Origin: Symbiodinium natans
Lineage: Eukaryota; Sar; Dinophyceae; Suessiales; Symbiodiniaceae
Length of the DNA stretch: 64,000 nt
Direction of reading: 5' to 3'
Assembly (NCBI GenBank): GCA_905221605.1
Contig: CAJNDS010000787.1
Location: 1-64,000, forward strand
Shown: one piece after another, positions 62,118 to 64,000 of the stretch
Position numbering within the stretch: position 1 is the first letter of the stretch
Layout: each line of letters starts with the position of its first letter
Position numbers and translations under genes: made by a program
Notes under the pieces: generated by a model
Database searches by the model: none
Seen by the model: the letters and a program-made list of their open reading frames with translations, nothing else
Told to the model about the DNA's origin: nothing

Positions 62118-64000
62118 TGCGCGCCTTTGACTGTCTCTGTCTGTCTCAGTCCATCTGTCTGTGTCTGGGTGGTGTGTCCGTGTGCTTTTGTCTGTGTTGC
62201 GCTGTGCTGTGCTGTGTGTGTTGCGTGTCTCTGTGTTGTGCGGGTGGCCATGTTTGTGTGGGTGTGTGCTTCTGTCCGTGCGCTCTGTCTCTGTGTGTGT
62301 GTGTGTATGTGTGTGTGTGTGTGGGGTGTGTGTGGTGTGTGTGGTGTGTTGAGGTTGGTGTGGTGTGGTGGTTGTGTGGTGGTGTGGGTAGGTGTGTGTG
62401 TGGTTGTGGGTGTGTGTGGGTGTGTGTGGTGTTGTTGTGGGTGGTTTGTGTTGTGTTGTGGGGGGTGTGGTGTGTTGGGTGGCGTGAGTGGTGTTTGGTG
62501 TGTGAGTGGTGTGTGTGGTGTGAGTGGTGTGTGTGGTGTGTGTGGTGTGTGTGTGTGGTGTGCGTGGTGTTGTGTGGTGTGCGTGGTGTGTGTGGTGTGT
62601 GTGGTGTTTGTGGTGTGTGTGGTGTGTGTGGTGTGTGTGGTGTGTGTGGTGTGTGTGGTGTGTGTGGTGTGTGTGGTGTGTGTGGTGTGTGTGGTGTGTG
62701 TGGTGTGTGTGGTGTGTGTGGTGTGTGTGGTGTGTGTGATGTGTGTGGTGTGTGTGGTGTGTGTGGTGTGTGTGGTGTGTGTGGTGTGTGTGGTGTGTGT
62801 GGTGTGTGTGGTGTGTGTGGTGTGTGTGGTGTGTGTGGTGTGTGTGGGGTGTGTGGTGTGTGTGGTGTGTGTGGGTGTGTGTGGGTGTGTGTGGGTGTGT
62901 GTGGGTGTGTGTGGGTGTGTGTGGGTGTGTGTGGGTGTGTGTGGTGTGTGTGGTGTGTGTGGTGTGTGTGTGTGGTGTGTGTGGTGTGTGTGTGTGGTGT
63001 GTGTGGTGTGTGTGGTGTGTGTGGTGTGTGTGGTGTGTGTGGTGTGTGTGGTGTGTGTGGTGTGTGTGGTGTGTGTGGTGTGTGTGGTGTGTTTGGTGTG
63101 TGTGGTGTGTGTGGTGTGTGTGGTGTGTGTGGTGTGTGTGGTGTGTGTGGTGTGTGTGGTGTGTGTGGTGTGTGTGGTGTGTGTGGTGTGTGTGGTGTGT
63201 GTGGTGTGTGTGGTGTGTGTGGTGTGTGTGGTGTGTGTGGGGTGAGTGGTGTGTGTGGTGTGGGTGGTGTGTGTGGCTGGGATGTGGTGTGTTGTGGTGT
63301 GTGTGGTGAGTGTGGTGGGTGTGGTCGTGGGGGTTGTGTGTGGTGTGTGTGGTGTGGTGGGTGTGTTGGCGTGTGTGGTGTGTGTGGGTGTGTGGGTGTG
63401 TGTGGTGGTGTGGTGTGTGTGGTGTGTGGTGGGTGTGTGGGTGTGTGGTGTGTGTGGGTGTGTGGTGTGTGTGGTGTGTGTGGTGTTGGTGGTGTGTGTG
63501 GTGTGTATGTGGTGTGTGTGGTGTGTGTGGTGTGGTGGGGTGTGTGTGGTGGATGTGTGGGTGTGGTGGTGTTGTGGTTGTGTGTGGTGTGTGTTTGTGT
63601 GTGTGGTGTGTGTGGTGTGGTGGTGGTGTGGGTGTGATGTGGTCTTTGATCGTGGTGTGGGTTTTGTGTGTGGGTGTGTGTGGGTGTGTGTGGGTGTGTG
63701 TGGGTGTGTGTGGGTGTGTGTGGGTGTGTGTGGGTGTGTGTGGGTGTGGGTGGGTGTGTGTGGGTGTGTGTGGGTGTGTGTGGGTGTGTGTGGGTGTGTG
63801 TGGGTGTGTGTGGGTGTGTGTGGGTGTGTGTGGTGTGTGTGGTGTGTGTGGTGTGTGTGTGTGGTGTGTGTGGTGTGTGTGTGTGGTGTGTGTGGTGTGT
63901 GTGGTGTGTGTGGTGTGTGTGGTGTGTGTGGTGTGTGTGGTGTGTGTGGTGTGTGTGGTGTGTGTGGTGTGTGTGGTGTGTGTGGTGTGTGTGGTGTGTG
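62118..64000. repeat. GT-rich minisatellite, GGTGTGTGT and GGGTGTGTGT units
   Basis: After a CTGT-rich lead-in, most of 62500-63245 and 63835-64000 is a 9-bp unit (GGTGTGTGT). Blocks of a 10-bp unit (GGGTGTGTGT) lie at 62870-62940 and 63670-63835. The array runs off the window. The 514-codon and similar open frames (Cys/Val/Gly/Trp) are a product of the period and not genes. Confidence 0.95.

Noticed and set aside
62093-63637. 514-codon and 372-codon Cys/Val-rich ORFs at the right end
   Set aside because: They are frames through a 9-bp GT repeat, which is open in all three frames because 9 is a multiple of 3. There is no real protein signal.
1-64000. CRISPR arrays, rRNA genes, bacterial operons, phage or plasmid features
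   Set aside because: None seen. Tandem repeats here are contiguous, without unique spacers, and the gene structure is eukaryotic.

Overview
The window looks like nuclear DNA of a dinoflagellate. The best single marker is a 21-of-22-base match to the dinoflagellate spliced leader at 4834-4854 (minus strand). Other support: TTTAGGG-type telomere repeat in dozens of interstitial tracts on both strands, very short exons, introns with GC or GA donors as well as GT, and a Ty1/copia-like LTR element. I would not name a genus. Nothing looks bacterial: there are no operons, ribosome binding sites, CRISPR arrays or rRNA genes.

The centrepiece is an intact LTR retrotransposon at 25967-34813 (minus strand). 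Its two 287-bp LTRs differ at one base. It has a 5-bp target duplication (TAGGG), a copia-style primer site complementary to the initiator-tRNA anticodon arm, a polypurine tract, and one unbroken ORF of 2611 codons. That ORF has no recognisable protease, integrase, reverse transcriptase or RNase H. It carries RNA-biology modules instead: a WW domain, an S1-like domain, an MLLE/PABC-like domain (as at the C terminus of poly(A)-binding protein), six CCCH zinc fingers in two clusters, and a SAM-like segment. It inserted into a TTTAGGG tract.

Four host genes or gene parts could be read exon by exon, all on the minus strand. (1) A carotenoid cleavage oxygenase at 46955-53056, with at least 13 exons that keep phase and show the family hallmarks and three of four iron-ligand histidines. 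(2) An HD-domain cyanamide-hydratase/DDI2-like gene at 35936-36998, three exons, 285 codons. (3) A leucine-rich-repeat gene at 18679-21907, five exons. (4) One exon of a DnaJ X-domain protein at 15344-15444. About a dozen weaker single-exon candidates are listed with low confidence, because many short open stretches here read plausibly on both strands.

Interstitial telomere repeats lie inside host introns, including most introns of the carotenoid oxygenase gene. At least two introns appear to be mobile elements themselves (introners). A 125-bp element with perfect 8-bp terminal inverted repeats and an ATTC duplication forms one carotenoid-oxygenase intron. A repeat flanked by GTGCC forms intron 1 of the HD gene. 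Other short repeat families are a 112-bp MITE (six copies), a family with CTACTATTTGCTTAAG ends, and several foldback elements. Homopolymer C-to-A junctions, AT microsatellites and a 1.9-kb GT-rich minisatellite at the right end complete the window.
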